A stretch of DNA of 64,000 bases from Avedoeria sp964651245 (GCA_964651245.1 CAZYVI010000017.1:42956-106955), one strand, 5' to 3'. Positions 1 to 10,523 are shown, counted from the stretch's first letter. Program-made: numbers and translations. Notes: generated by a model not told the origin, from the letters alone.

Positions 1-74
1 GCGCGCCAGCAGCCGGGCGGCATGGTCAGCGGTCGCCGGATGCGCCGCCGGCGGCGGTTCGTGGGCCGGCGCCG

Positions 75-78
<4 letters not shown>
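1..78 (-). CDS. N-terminus of an unidentified protein, cut by the window edge
   Basis: An ATG at 78 overlaps the stop codon of the upstream glycosyltransferase gene in an ATGA arrangement, and the frame stays open to the window edge (26 codons). The visible residues begin MTAPAHEPPP and are Ala/Pro/His rich, with no domain. The four-base overlap argues for translational coupling, so this is probably the next gene of the envelope polysaccharide operon. Its function cannot be told from what is visible. Confidence 0.55.
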
Positions 79-1169
<1,091 letters not shown>

Positions 1170-1177
1170 CGCCGGGT

Positions 1178-4100
1178 TCAGGGTGCGGCCGGCGCGGTCT
1201 CGGTCACCGCCGGCGCGGCCGCCGGCGCCGCGCCGGCCGCGTTGCCGCAGCCGAGCGCGTCGTAGAGCTGGATCAGGCCGGTGTCCTGGCTGTTCGACGC
1301 CAGACCCTCTTCCACGTACCCGCACGCCTCGGACACGTTGCCGGCGTCGCGCTCGAGGATGGCCAGATTGCGCAACGTGTCGAGGTCGCCCGGCGCCAGC
1401 TCGAGGACCTTGAGGTTCGCCTCGCGCGAGCCGTCGGTGTCGCCCAGCCGGGCCCGCACCAGGGCCAGGCCCGACCATGCGGTGGCGTCGCGGCGACCAT
1501 CGCGGCTGGCCACGTACGTGTCGTAGTCCTTGGCGGCCGCCTCGAAGTCAGCCCGCGCGCCGGCGTCGTCGTCCTGGGCCGCCTTGGCGGCGCCGCGCTC
1601 GAAGGCGATCGTGGCCCGCAGCCGCAGCGGGGCGGCGTAGCTGGGGTCGAGCGCCAGGGCGCGGTCGATCGTCTCGAGCGCCTTGTCGTCCTGCCCGTCC
1701 AGGTAGTACGTCGTTGCCAGCTCGCGCAGCAGGCCGGCGTTGCTCGGCGTGAGGTGGATCGCGCCGGGAATGTCGGCGCCGTCGCCGGCGAACCACGTGG
1801 CGCTGAGCGCCAAGCGCTCGTGCCGCAGCTCGGGCTTCGAGGTCCGGTCGCCCCAGATCTGGTACGCCCGGCCGAGGTTGGCCGAGTGGTCGGTGTTCAG
1901 CGGCGACATCGCGTACGCCTGGTTCAGGACGTCGACGGCGGCCTCGAACAACTGGTCGCGCTCGATGGCCAGGAGCGCGATCTCGTCGTCGACCGTGTAC
2001 TCGTCGTCACCCTGCCGCCGGCCGGCCAGCGCCATCCGGTTGCTGACGCGGTTGGCCTTGGCGTCGGCGCGCTCCAGCAACGCCTTACCCTTGAACAGGA
2101 CGTAGTAGTCCTCGTGCGGCGAGAGCGCCAGGGCGCGGTTGTAGCCGTCGACGGCCTGAACGAAGTAGTCGTCCGCTTCGTCCCACTTGCCCTGGTCGAC
2201 GAAGCTGGCGGCCACCTCGTGCGTGCCCTGGAACGCGCCCTTGTACCAGATGTCGGCCCGGACGGCGTCGATGTTCGTCCGCAGGATCAGGATCACGGCG
2301 GCCAACGCGGCGACGGGGTAGAGGTAGACCGGCCGGTGGCGGCTGGGCGCCGCCTCGTCCACCAACGGCAGCTCGCGGCTCAGCTGGGCCGCCCAGAGCG
2401 TGATGAACAGCAGGATCGTCGCGTAGTAGAGGACCAGTAGCAGCTCGCTGGCGCCGGTGGTGGCGCCGCTGGCGGCGGCGCCCTTGAGGATGCCGGAGTG
2501 GACGAAGCTGTAGAAGAAGTAGACGCCCAGCGTCAGCGCCACGAACGCCCACAAGCCGCGGGCGCCCGCGCCGCGCTGCGTGGCCGCCTCGCTGCCCGCC
2601 ACGAGCCCGCCCAGGATCCACGACAGCGACAGCAGCCACAGCAGGATGTAGATCTTGTCGCCCGGCTCGGCGCGGACGATGAAGTCGTACGCCAGCGTGC
2701 ACAGCGCGATGAGGAGCAGCCACGCCGCTGAGAGCCAGTCGTGCAGCGGCGGCGGCGGCTCGACCGCGCCGCCCGACGACCGGCGCGCGGCGCCGCGCGC
2801 GCGGCCGCGCGGCCCGCCGCGGAGCGCCGCGGCCACGCTGCCGGCGCCCACCGGCGTCGGCTCGGCCAGCAGCTGCGGCCGCGCCGGCGCCAGCGCGCCG
2901 ACGACGGCGACGAGGGCGGCAAAGGTGAAGAACAGCGTCCGCGTGGCGGCGATGGCGATGCCGAAGTGGATCTCGACGAATTGGCCGATCAGGCCGCCGA
3001 GCACCCCGATCAGGACCAGGCGCTGCGTCGCGTCGGACGGGCCGTCCCACCCCCGCAGCACCTTGTGGAGCACGTACGCGCCGAGGCCGGCGACCATCCC
3101 CATCGGCAGCGCCACGCCGAACCACGCCACGCCGCGCAGCGCCACGAACGCCGCCGCCAGCGCCGCGCCGCCGCCGAACCACAGCGCCAGGAAGCGGTTG
3201 CGGTCGCGCGGGCCGTCGACGAGGCGCAGCGCGCGCAGCGCCACGTAGAAGACGCTGGCGTAGAGGAAGAGGTAGGCCAGCAGGCCGAGAATGCCGGTCT
3301 GCACCAGCATGTCCCAGGTCTCGTTGTGGGAGCGGTCGGGCGAGGCGTTGCGCGACTCGAGGCTGCCGAGCTCGGCCGGGTAGAACGGGTTGTAGACGAT
3401 GTGCATCGTCTCGGGGCCGTGGCCGATCACCATGCGCTGCGGGTCGGACAGGAACAGGTCCTTGGCGCCACCCCAGATCAGGACGCGGACCTTGCCGGTG
3501 CCGCTCTCGGTCTGGAGGATCTGGCCCAGCCGGCCCAGGTAGGGCACGTCGCGCAGCGGCGCCAGCGGGCTGCCGGGCAGGTTGAACGCTACCAGGAACG
3601 CCGCCACCGCCAGTCCGGCCGCCAGCAGGCCGCGCAGCGCGCGGCGGTGGTGGGCCAGCAGCAGCAGCAGCGTCAGCGCCAGCCCGGTGAGCAGCCCCAG
3701 GAACGGCCCGCGGCTCTGCGACAGCACGATCGCCAGCAGCTGGACGACGGCCATCACGATGTAGCCCGCCAGCCGCAGCACCGCCGCGGTGCTCTCGTCC
3801 GCCTCGAGCCGGCGGTAGGCCTGGACGAGGCGCATCCAGGTCAGCGGCACGACCATGATCAGGTAGGCCGCGACGAAGATCGAGTTGCCCATCGTGCTGG
3901 CCACGCGGCGGGTCACGTTGCCCAGCCACGGCATCGGATCCTGGCCGAAGCGCTGGACGACGGCGTAGAGCGCGATCGGCAGGCTGGGGAGGATGATCGC
4001 CAGGACCAGGCGCTCGAGCTGGGCGCGGTCGCGCAGGAACAGCACGATCGCGCCGAACAGCACCACGTAGGCCGACCAGGTGTAGAGACCCTGCAGCCGG

Positions 4101-4429
4101 TTGTAGGAGCCCCACAGGCTGAGGTTGGGCAGGCGCGACAGCGCCGTCGACAGCGCCACGGCGGCGGTCATGGCCAGCACCGGCGCCACGAGCGGCGTCG
4201 CCAGCCAGGCGCGCGCCCGCGCCAGCGTCGGCCGCGGCAGGCCGGCCTGGCCCCAGACCACCAGCGCGGCCGTCAGCATCAGCCAGGCCAGCGAGCGCAG
4301 CAGCGTCAGCTTGTCGGGCTCGAAGACGCGGCTCGACCAGACATTGAAGAACAGCGGGACCACCATCACGGCCGCCAGCCAGGCAGTCTCGACCAGGCGG
4401 GCCGCGAAGTTCCCGAGGCGCGTACCCAT
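1178..4429 (-). CDS. O-antigen ligase/polymerase-family membrane protein with C-terminal TPRs
   Basis: 1083 residues. The first 600 or so are hydrophobic, with about 12-15 membrane segments, and carry features of the Wzy/WaaL O-antigen ligase family: a SQSRGPF motif near residue 238 and the RSHNETWDMLVQTGILGLL-like segment near 366, in which RSHN and the following xTGxxG are typical. A second hydrophobic block with a Pro-rich loop follows. From about 770 to 1060 there are tetratricopeptide-like repeats (for example near 921, ALETIDRALALDPSY), ending in an Ala/Pro tail. Ligase-TPR fusions are known in this family. It probably joins or polymerises lipid-linked glycans at the outer face of the membrane. 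The gene starts an operon with the glycosyltransferase downstream and has a perfect TATAAT about 47 bases upstream. The start MGTRLG precedes the first membrane helix. Confidence 0.85.
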   Translation of the reverse strand: MGTRLGNFAARLVETAWLAAVMVVPLFFNVWSSRVFEPDKLTLLRSLAWLMLTAALVVWGQAGLPRPTLARARAWLATPLVAPVLAMTAAVALSTALSRLPNLSLWGSYNRLQGLYTWSAYVVLFGAIVLFLRDRAQLERLVLAIILPSLPIALYAVVQRFGQDPMPWLGNVTRRVASTMGNSIFVAAYLIMVVPLTWMRLVQAYRRLEADESTAAVLRLAGYIVMAVVQLLAIVLSQSRGPFLGLLTGLALTLLLLLAHHRRALRGLLAAGLAVAAFLVAFNLPGSPLAPLRDVPYLGRLGQILQTESGTGKVRVLIWGGAKDLFLSDPQRMVIGHGPETMHIVYNPFYPAELGSLESRNASPDRSHNETWDMLVQTGILGLLAYLFLYASVFYVALRALRLVDGPRDRNRFLALWFGGGAALAAAFVALRGVAWFGVALPMGMVAGLGAYVLHKVLRGWDGPSDATQRLVLIGVLGGLIGQFVEIHFGIAIAATRTLFFTFAALVAVVGALAPARPQLLAEPTPVGAGSVAAALRGGPRGRARGAARRSSGGAVEPPPPLHDWLSAAWLLLIALCTLAYDFIVRAEPGDKIYILLWLLSLSWILGGLVAGSEAATQRGAGARGLWAFVALTLGVYFFYSFVHSGILKGAAASGATTGASELLLVLYYATILLFITLWAAQLSRELPLVDEAAPSRHRPVYLYPVAALAAVILILRTNIDAVRADIWYKGAFQGTHEVAASFVDQGKWDEADDYFVQAVDGYNRALALSPHEDYYVLFKGKALLERADAKANRVSNRMALAGRRQGDDEYTVDDEIALLAIERDQLFEAAVDVLNQAYAMSPLNTDHSANLGRAYQIWGDRTSKPELRHERLALSATWFAGDGADIPGAIHLTPSNAGLLRELATTYYLDGQDDKALETIDRALALDPSYAAPLRLRATIAFERGAAKAAQDDDAGARADFEAAAKDYDTYVASRDGRRDATAWSGLALVRARLGDTDGSREANLKVLELAPGDLDTLRNLAILERDAGNVSEACGYVEEGLASNSQDTGLIQLYDALGCGNAAGAAPAAAPAVTETAPAAP

Positions 4430-4475
4430 GCGTCCGTCCTTTGTCGTCGCCGTCGCCGCGTCAGCGCAAAGCGCG

Positions 4476-4481
4476 ATTATA
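4476..4481 (-). promoter_or_regulatory. -10 element (TATAAT) for the O-antigen ligase gene
   Basis: Read on the minus strand this is a perfect TATAAT in an otherwise GC-rich divergent intergenic region, about 47 bases before the start at 4429. No good -35 hexamer is seen 16-18 bases upstream. Confidence 0.55.
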
Positions 4482-4513
4482 CGCCCCCGGGTGCCTTGGC
4501 GGGGGCCTTGGGC

Positions 4514-4519
4514 TATCCT
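4514..4519 (+). promoter_or_regulatory. -10 element (TATCCT) for the secreted repeat protein gene
   Basis: TATCCT sits in GGCTATCCTTGGCGGC, about 47 bases before the start at 4566. The same context (CTATCnTnGGCGGC) recurs before the gene at 30471, and TATCCTTGGCC before the S1 gene at 13801, which supports it as a real -10. The -35 region is poor. Confidence 0.4.
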
Positions 4520-4565
4520 TGGCGGCGCGATCCGGGTCCGAAACGAGCGCCGACGGAGTTCCTCG

Positions 4566-7127
4566 ATGGCCTGCCCCGCCCGCCGCCTGCACCTGCTCGC
4601 CGCCGCCGCCGCAGCCCTCTGCGCGCTCGCGCCGCGCCCGGCGCTCGCCCTCGACCACTGCGGCCAGGTGACGACGAACCAGGCCTGGAGCCAGGCCGAC
4701 AACCCCCACGACATCTGCAGCGCCGGCCTCACGGTGCGCGGCTCGACGCTCTCGATCCAGCCCGGCGCGATCATCCGGTTCAACGAGGGCGCCAGCCTGA
4801 TCATCGACGCCGGCGCGGCGCTGGTGGCCGTCGGCGACGCGCAGAACGCCCCGATCCGCTTCGTCAGCCTGCAGCGGACCGGCACGCCCGGCTACTGGGG
4901 CCAGATCCGCTTCGAGCGCGACGCCCTCACCAGCACGATCGAGTCGGCGGTGATCAGCCACGGCGGCAAGGACAACCGGCCGATGGTCGAGGTGCGCGGC
5001 ACGGCCACCGACCTCTTCAACGTGGCGTTCACCCAGTCGGCGGCCGCGCCGCTGGCGTTCGCCGCGTCGGCGCTGGGGCCGAGCACCGAGCGGGCCGGCT
5101 CGGTGACGACGCGCGACCAGCGCTGCAGCCTGATCCGGTTCAGCCAGGTCGGCCAGAGCCACATCGAGGTCGACGCCAGCGACGCCGTCGACATCGCCGC
5201 CGACGCCACCTGGGCCAGCTTCTGCCAGCCCTACCGCGTGAACGGCATGGTCACGGTCGCCGGCCCGGTCGACCTGGCGCCGACGCTGACGCTCAACCCC
5301 GGCGTCCAGTTGCGCTTCGACGCCGAGGGCGGCATCCACACCGGCCTCAGCGCCGACCAGCCCGGCCACCTCGTGGCGTCCGGCTCGGTCGACGTCCTCG
5401 AGCACGTGGTGCTCACCGGCCAGACCGAGGCGCCCGGCAGCTGGCGCGGCATCGAGCTGACCGAGCACAGCACGATCGACAACAGCCTGATCAACGTCGA
5501 CGTCCTCTACGGCGGCAGCGACGACGCGGCGATGATCCGGGTCCGCGACCCGCGCGCCCTGGCCCTCGACCTGACGATGCGGCACGCCAAGCGCTACCCG
5601 CTCGAGTTGCCGTCGACGGCCGTCGACACGTTCCTGGGCGGCCTCGTGGTCGGCAAGGTGCGGCAGCCGCCGATCCAGGACAACGGCGTCGACCGCGCCC
5701 TGGTGCGGGCGAAGGACATCGCGGTGGACGTGGCCCGCAGCGCCGTCTGGGGCAACATCGGCGCGCCGTACGAGATCGACGGCGATCTGACGGTGGCCTC
5801 CGACCAGGGCGCCGAAGGCCTGCCGGCCCAGTTCCGGATCCTGCCCGGCGCCATGCTGCTGTTCGCGGACGGCGCGGCGCTGCGCATCGGCGACCCGGCC
5901 GGGCCGCGGGCCCGGTTCGCCGCCGGCCCGTTGCCGGCCGAGCCGCTGGCCGCCCGGGCCGCCCAGGCCGCGGTCGGCGCCGGCGCGGCGCTGGCGCCCG
6001 ACGACGCGGCCGCCGCCCAAGGCGGCGACATCGTGCTGGGCGCGCTGAGCGGCGGCCCGGCCGGCTGGCAGGGCCTGGTGATCGCCGACACCGCGGTCGA
6101 GGTGCTCCTCGAGGGCGTGCGGGTCGAGAACGGCGGCCGCGACGGGGCGATGGTGCAGTGGGGCAAGGTCCGCGGCTCGGTGACCCGCTCGACGTTCCGG
6201 GGCGCCGCCGGCTACCCGCTGACGCTGCCGCTGTCGCACGTCGACGCCGTGATGGGCGCCCACCAACAGGTGATGGTCAACCGCAACCAGTACGAGGGCA
6301 ACGGCGTCGACCGCATCCTGGTCCAGACGGCCGGCAGCGAGCTGGCCCAGCGCCAGGTTGTGCTGGCCGATCCCGGCGCCGGCGTCGAGTTCGACGGCGA
6401 CGTCATGCTCGGCGGGACCTCGGCCCCGCTCATCGACGTCGACGCCGGCGTGCGCTTCTACCTGCGCGGCGGCAAGGCGATGCGGATCGGGTTGGGCCCG
6501 CGCCAGGCCAACGTCCGCCTCAACGAGGCGCGCGGCGCGACGGCCGTCGAGGTCCACGCCGCCCAGCCGGGCCAGCCGCACGCCGGGCTCGTCATCGACG
6601 AGGGCTCGTCGCTGCGCGAGGACGACGACGCCGCGGTCGGGTTGGTCGTCGACGGCGGCGGCGCCGGCGAGGCGTTCGTCACGGTGCGCGGCGTGCTCGA
6701 GCTGGTGGGCCTGACGGTGACCGGCGACGCGCTCTCGACCGGCGCGACCGGCCTGCTCGTCGCCGGCGGCGGCGAGGCGACGATCGAGGGGCCGCGGCTG
6801 AGCCAGCTGGCGGTGGGCGCCCGGGCGGCGGAGGGCGCGCGGCTGATCCTCCAGAAGGGCTGGATCACGGCGTGCAGCCAGTGGGGCGTGGTGAACGAGG
6901 ATGCGTCGCGCTGCTCGACGGCGGCCCGCATCTGGTGGGGCGACGCCGGCGGTCCGCTCGACCCGTCGGCGGCCGAGGATGGCTGCATGAACGTCGCCAA
7001 CGAGACCGCCGGCACCCGCGTCAGCGACGACGTCGACTGGGCGGGCTACGCGATCGACGAGCAGCTGACGCCGGTCGGCGGCATCCAGGGCAGCAAGAAG
7101 GCGTTCCTGCCGTTCGCGCGGCGCTGA
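4566..7127 (+). CDS. Secreted Ala/Gly/Asp-rich repeat protein (beta-helix-like)
   Basis: 853 residues with a clear signal peptide (basic start, then a run of Leu/Ala ending PALA). The body repeats a pattern of about 160-170 residues: a hydrophobic strand block with phrases such as ILPGAMLLFADGAALRIGD, then a segment with a G-x-W-x-G motif and an xNGGxD motif, then NGVDR. These look like rungs of a right-handed parallel beta-helix, a fold of surface and carbohydrate-active proteins. No catalytic motif is seen. It ends in KKAFLPFARR, a short hLPhhhR tail that recurs in other exported proteins of this window. It stands 45 bases before the cyclase-NACHT-FGE gene in the same direction, so they may share a transcript. 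I do not recognise a named family; the role is probably at the cell surface. Confidence 0.75.
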   Translation: MACPARRLHLLAAAAAALCALAPRPALALDHCGQVTTNQAWSQADNPHDICSAGLTVRGSTLSIQPGAIIRFNEGASLIIDAGAALVAVGDAQNAPIRFVSLQRTGTPGYWGQIRFERDALTSTIESAVISHGGKDNRPMVEVRGTATDLFNVAFTQSAAAPLAFAASALGPSTERAGSVTTRDQRCSLIRFSQVGQSHIEVDASDAVDIAADATWASFCQPYRVNGMVTVAGPVDLAPTLTLNPGVQLRFDAEGGIHTGLSADQPGHLVASGSVDVLEHVVLTGQTEAPGSWRGIELTEHSTIDNSLINVDVLYGGSDDAAMIRVRDPRALALDLTMRHAKRYPLELPSTAVDTFLGGLVVGKVRQPPIQDNGVDRALVRAKDIAVDVARSAVWGNIGAPYEIDGDLTVASDQGAEGLPAQFRILPGAMLLFADGAALRIGDPAGPRARFAAGPLPAEPLAARAAQAAVGAGAALAPDDAAAAQGGDIVLGALSGGPAGWQGLVIADTAVEVLLEGVRVENGGRDGAMVQWGKVRGSVTRSTFRGAAGYPLTLPLSHVDAVMGAHQQVMVNRNQYEGNGVDRILVQTAGSELAQRQVVLADPGAGVEFDGDVMLGGTSAPLIDVDAGVRFYLRGGKAMRIGLGPRQANVRLNEARGATAVEVHAAQPGQPHAGLVIDEGSSLREDDDAAVGLVVDGGGAGEAFVTVRGVLELVGLTVTGDALSTGATGLLVAGGGEATIEGPRLSQLAVGARAAEGARLILQKGWITACSQWGVVNEDASRCSTAARIWWGDAGGPLDPSAAEDGCMNVANETAGTRVSDDVDWAGYAIDEQLTPVGGIQGSKKAFLPFARR

Positions 7128-7172
7128 GACCCCGTTGCGGCGATCCGACGGCGGCGCCAGAAACGGCACCGT

Positions 7173-10100
7173 ATGTCGCGGATCCCCGCCGGCTCGCTCA
7201 CCTTCCTCTTCACCGACATCGAAGGCTCGACGCTCCGCTGGGAGCAGGATCACGCGGCGATGTCCGCGGCGCTCGTCCGCCATGACGACCTGGTCCGCTC
7301 GGCGATCGAGACCCACGGCGGGCACGTGTTCAAGACGGTCGGCGACGCGTTCTGCGCGGCCTTCGCCGACGCCGGCGCGGCGCTCGCCGCCGCCGTCGCC
7401 GGCCAGCGCGCGCTCGTGGCCGAGGACTGGTCGGCCTTCGGTCCCGACTTCGCGGTCCTGCGCATACGGGCGGGTCTCCACACGGGCGCGGCCGAGGCGC
7501 GCGGCGGGGACTACTTCGGCCCGGCGCTGAACCGCACGGCGCGGTTGACATCGGCGGGGCATGGGGGCCAGGTGCTGATTTCGCTGGCCGTCCAGCAGGT
7601 CGTCCACGGCCGCCTGCCCGACGGCGTCCGCCTGCGCGACTGGGGCGAGCACCGGCTGAAGGACCTCCACCACAGCGAGCACATCTGGCAGGTCCTCGTC
7701 TCCGATCTGCCGGATGTCCGCAAGCCCCCGACCACCGCCGAAGCGTTGACGCCCGGGGACCGCATCGTCGTGGCCGAGGCCGGCGCCCCGGCCCGCCCGC
7801 TGCCCGAGAGCATGCGGGCACTGCTGGAGGCCGTCCGCGGCGAGACGGCCACGGTCACCCTCAGCCCCGACCAGGCCCGCGAGATCGCCCAACATCGGCC
7901 GGCCGACCTGGCGGCGTTCCGACTGGGCCGGATCGCCGAGTGGAGCCAGCCGCGCTATCGGCTGGACGGGCGCTTCGTGGCGCTGACGCTCCTGGTGGAC
8001 CAGGGCGAGGAGGTCACGGGCGATCGCTGGGTCGCCAAGCAGGAGCGCTACGACGACCTCGGCGCGCTGCTGGCGGCGGGCAGCGAGTCGGCGTTGGTCG
8101 TGTTGGGGCCGCCGGGCAGCGGGAAGAGCACGCTGCTGCGGCGCCTGGAGCTGGACACGGCGATCGCCGGACTGCGGGGCGAGGATGCGTCCGACACGGT
8201 GACGTTCTTCGTCCAGCTGAACCAGTACAAGCCGGACGCTGTGGGCGGCGACCCGCCCCTGCCCGGCGCATGGCTGGCGGACCGCTGGGCGGAGCGCTTC
8301 CCCGACCTGCGGCCGCTGGGCGACCTCTTGGCCGAGGGCCGGGTGATCCTGCTCCTGGACGCGCTGAACGAGATGCCGGCGGCCAACGCGCGGGAGCTCC
8401 GCCAGCGGGTGAGCGGGTGGAAGGACTGGCTCGTGCGGCTGGCGACGGATCGGCCCGGCAACCGGGTGGTGTTCAGCTGCCGGACGCTGGACTACTCCGC
8501 GCCGCTGTCCACTCCGGCACTCCGGGTGCCCCAGGTGCAGATCGAGCCGCTGACCGACGAGCAGGTCGCGGCGTTCCTGCGGCTGTACAGCCCGGTGCGG
8601 GGCGAGGACATCTGGTCGGCGATCGCGGGCACGCCGCAGCTGGAAGCGCTGCGGAGCCCGTTCTACTTGGCGCTGTTGGTGGATCAGGTCGAGGCGACGG
8701 GGGATCTTGCCGAGGATCGGGCCGGGCTGTTCACCGGCTTCGTGCGCCAGGCGATGCGGCGCGAGGTGGAGCGTGACAACCCGCTCTTCGCGCTGGAGGA
8801 CCTCCTGGACAGCCGCGATGTCCGCCGGATCGCCCAATGGCGGTGGCGGGACGCCTACGAGCTGCCGGAGCGGGGCGTGCTGGTGCCGAAGCTGGCCGCG
8901 CTCGCCTACGGCATGCAGGAGGCGGCCGCGGACGGGGGCGCCAGCCAGGTGCGGGTGAGCTTCGACCAGTCGCTGGAGCTGGTGGACCACCCGCACGACG
9001 AGGCGATCGTGAAGGCGGGCGTGGCGATCAGCGTGCTCGACGAGGATCCGGCGGCCGACGAGGTGTTGTATCGGCACCAGCTGTTGCAGGAGTACTTCGC
9101 GGCCCGGGTGCTGGCGCGCGAGCCGAGGCCGGCGCTGGTGGCGGCGGCCTGGCGGACGGACGAGGTCGGGCCGGGGCTGCGCGAGGTCCTGGCTGCGTTG
9201 CCGCCGTCGGAGACGCTGCCGGCCCTGCCGCAGACGGGCTGGGAGGAAACGACGATCCTCGCCGCGGCGATGGTGGGTGAGCCGGAGCCGTTCCTGCGCG
9301 CGCTCGTGGCGCCGAACCTGGTCGTGGCCGGGCGTGTGGCGCGGCTGCCGGGGGTGCGGGCGAAGCTCGGCGCGGGCTTCTTGGACGAGCTGCGCTGGGC
9401 GCTGGTGGCGCGCAGCCGCGACCCATCGGCGGACCTGCGGGCGCGGATCGACGCCGGGCTGGTGCTGGGCTGGCTGGGGGACCCGCGGTTCGAGCGGCGC
9501 GCCGGTCCGCACGGCGCATACCTGCTGCCGCCCGTGGTGGCGATTCCCGGCGGCGACTACCCGATTGGGGACGACGACGTGATCGCGTACGTGAGCGGAA
9601 CATCGACCTCCCACCAGCCGCGGCACACGGTGCGGATCGCGCCGTTCGAGCTCGGCCGGTTCCCGGTGACGAACGCCGAGTTCGCCTGCTTCGTCGACGC
9701 GGGCGGCTACGAGGACGAGCGCTGGTGGGATACGGCCGCCGGCCGGGCGTGGCGGCAGGGCGCCGGGACGGCGGACGGCCTGCACGCCAACGTGCGCTAC
9801 TGGGTGGCCAAGTTCAAGGCGGAGCCGGCGCTCATGGACGAGTTCGTCGCCCGCGGCCAGTGGGACCAGGCCCTGTACGAGCGGGGCCGGCGACGCGTGG
9901 CGATGTCGGACGAGGAGCTGACGGCGCACCTGTTCGAGCTCTACCCGGAGCAGCGATTCACCGAGCCGCGCTATTGGCGGGACGCGCGGTTTCACAGCCC
10001 GCTTCAGCCGGTGGTGGGGGTCTGCTGGTACGAGGCGCGGGCGTACGCCTGTTGGCTGGGCGCGCAGATCGGGCGCGCCGTGCGGCTGCCGTCGGAGGTG

Positions 10101-10508
10101 GAGTGGGAGGCGGCGACGCGCGGGCACGAGGGCCGGAACTACGCATACGGCGACGGGTTCGACGCGCTGGCGGCCAACACCCTGGAGACGCGGCTGAAGC
10201 GCCCGAGCCCGGTGGGCGTGTTCCCGGAAGGCGACACGCCGGAGGGCGCGAGCGATCTGAGCGGCAACGTGTACGAGTGGACCTGCAGCCTGTACGGGGC
10301 GAGCGACGTCGATGCGGACTACGGCTATCCGTACCGGGCCGACGACGGGCGCGAGAACGCCGAGGCCGGATCGGACATCCTGCGCGTGTACCGGGGCGGC
10401 GCGTGGGGCAGCGACCGCGGGATCGCCCGCGCGGCGTACCGCGTGGTCAACCGCCCGGCGATCTCGAACGCCACGCGCGGATTCCGGGTCGCGATGCCCC
10501 CGGTCTGA
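7173..10508 (+). CDS. Class III nucleotide cyclase - NACHT NTPase - FGE-fold fusion protein
   Basis: 1111 residues in three parts. (1) Residues 5-170 are a class III adenylate/guanylate cyclase domain: FTDIEGST at 13-20 gives the first metal Asp, GDAFCAAF near 58 the second, a Lys precedes it, and LNRTARL near 120 supplies the Asn/Arg pair, so it looks catalytically complete. (2) About 300-690 is a STAND/NACHT module: Walker A GPPGSGKST near 312, Walker B VILLLDALNEMP near 390, sensor-like SCRTLDYS near 435, and HQLLQEYFAARVL near 635, typical of the NACHT C-terminal helices. (3) About 780-1111 is an FGE-sulfatase/C-type-lectin-like domain with GRFPVTNAEF, RLPSEVEWEAATRG near 971, SGNVYEWTC near 1030 and YRGGAWGSDRG near 1072. 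The paired cysteines of true formylglycine-generating enzymes are absent from the last block, so this domain probably binds a ligand. Such architectures occur in bacterial NLR-like conflict or signalling proteins. No dedicated effector or toxin gene lies beside it. Confidence 0.85.
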   Translation: MSRIPAGSLTFLFTDIEGSTLRWEQDHAAMSAALVRHDDLVRSAIETHGGHVFKTVGDAFCAAFADAGAALAAAVAGQRALVAEDWSAFGPDFAVLRIRAGLHTGAAEARGGDYFGPALNRTARLTSAGHGGQVLISLAVQQVVHGRLPDGVRLRDWGEHRLKDLHHSEHIWQVLVSDLPDVRKPPTTAEALTPGDRIVVAEAGAPARPLPESMRALLEAVRGETATVTLSPDQAREIAQHRPADLAAFRLGRIAEWSQPRYRLDGRFVALTLLVDQGEEVTGDRWVAKQERYDDLGALLAAGSESALVVLGPPGSGKSTLLRRLELDTAIAGLRGEDASDTVTFFVQLNQYKPDAVGGDPPLPGAWLADRWAERFPDLRPLGDLLAEGRVILLLDALNEMPAANARELRQRVSGWKDWLVRLATDRPGNRVVFSCRTLDYSAPLSTPALRVPQVQIEPLTDEQVAAFLRLYSPVRGEDIWSAIAGTPQLEALRSPFYLALLVDQVEATGDLAEDRAGLFTGFVRQAMRREVERDNPLFALEDLLDSRDVRRIAQWRWRDAYELPERGVLVPKLAALAYGMQEAAADGGASQVRVSFDQSLELVDHPHDEAIVKAGVAISVLDEDPAADEVLYRHQLLQEYFAARVLAREPRPALVAAAWRTDEVGPGLREVLAALPPSETLPALPQTGWEETTILAAAMVGEPEPFLRALVAPNLVVAGRVARLPGVRAKLGAGFLDELRWALVARSRDPSADLRARIDAGLVLGWLGDPRFERRAGPHGAYLLPPVVAIPGGDYPIGDDDVIAYVSGTSTSHQPRHTVRIAPFELGRFPVTNAEFACFVDAGGYEDERWWDTAAGRAWRQGAGTADGLHANVRYWVAKFKAEPALMDEFVARGQWDQALYERGRRRVAMSDEELTAHLFELYPEQRFTEPRYWRDARFHSPLQPVVGVCWYEARAYACWLGAQIGRAVRLPSEVEWEAATRGHEGRNYAYGDGFDALAANTLETRLKRPSPVGVFPEGDTPEGASDLSGNVYEWTCSLYGASDVDADYGYPYRADDGRENAEAGSDILRVYRGGAWGSDRGIARAAYRVVNRPAISNATRGFRVAMPPV

Positions 10509-10523
10509 GGCGGGTCCCGGCGC

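Noticed and set aside
4461..10127. Very long antisense frame of 1888 codons on the minus strand, and similar long frames elsewhere (for example 2741-7285 plus).
   Set aside because: Extremely high GC keeps stop codons rare, so shadow frames stay open. They are rich in Arg, Ala, His, Gln and Pro with no domain, lack ribosome sites and lie opposite genes with clear families.
9515..10508. The FGE-like domain as an active formylglycine-generating or sulfatase-activating enzyme.
   Set aside because: The catalytic Cys pair is not present in the last conserved block, and no sulfatase gene is adjacent.
7173..10508. A diversity-generating retroelement.
   Set aside because: No reverse transcriptase, template repeat or accessory gene is visible in 64 kb; only the lectin-like fold hints at it.
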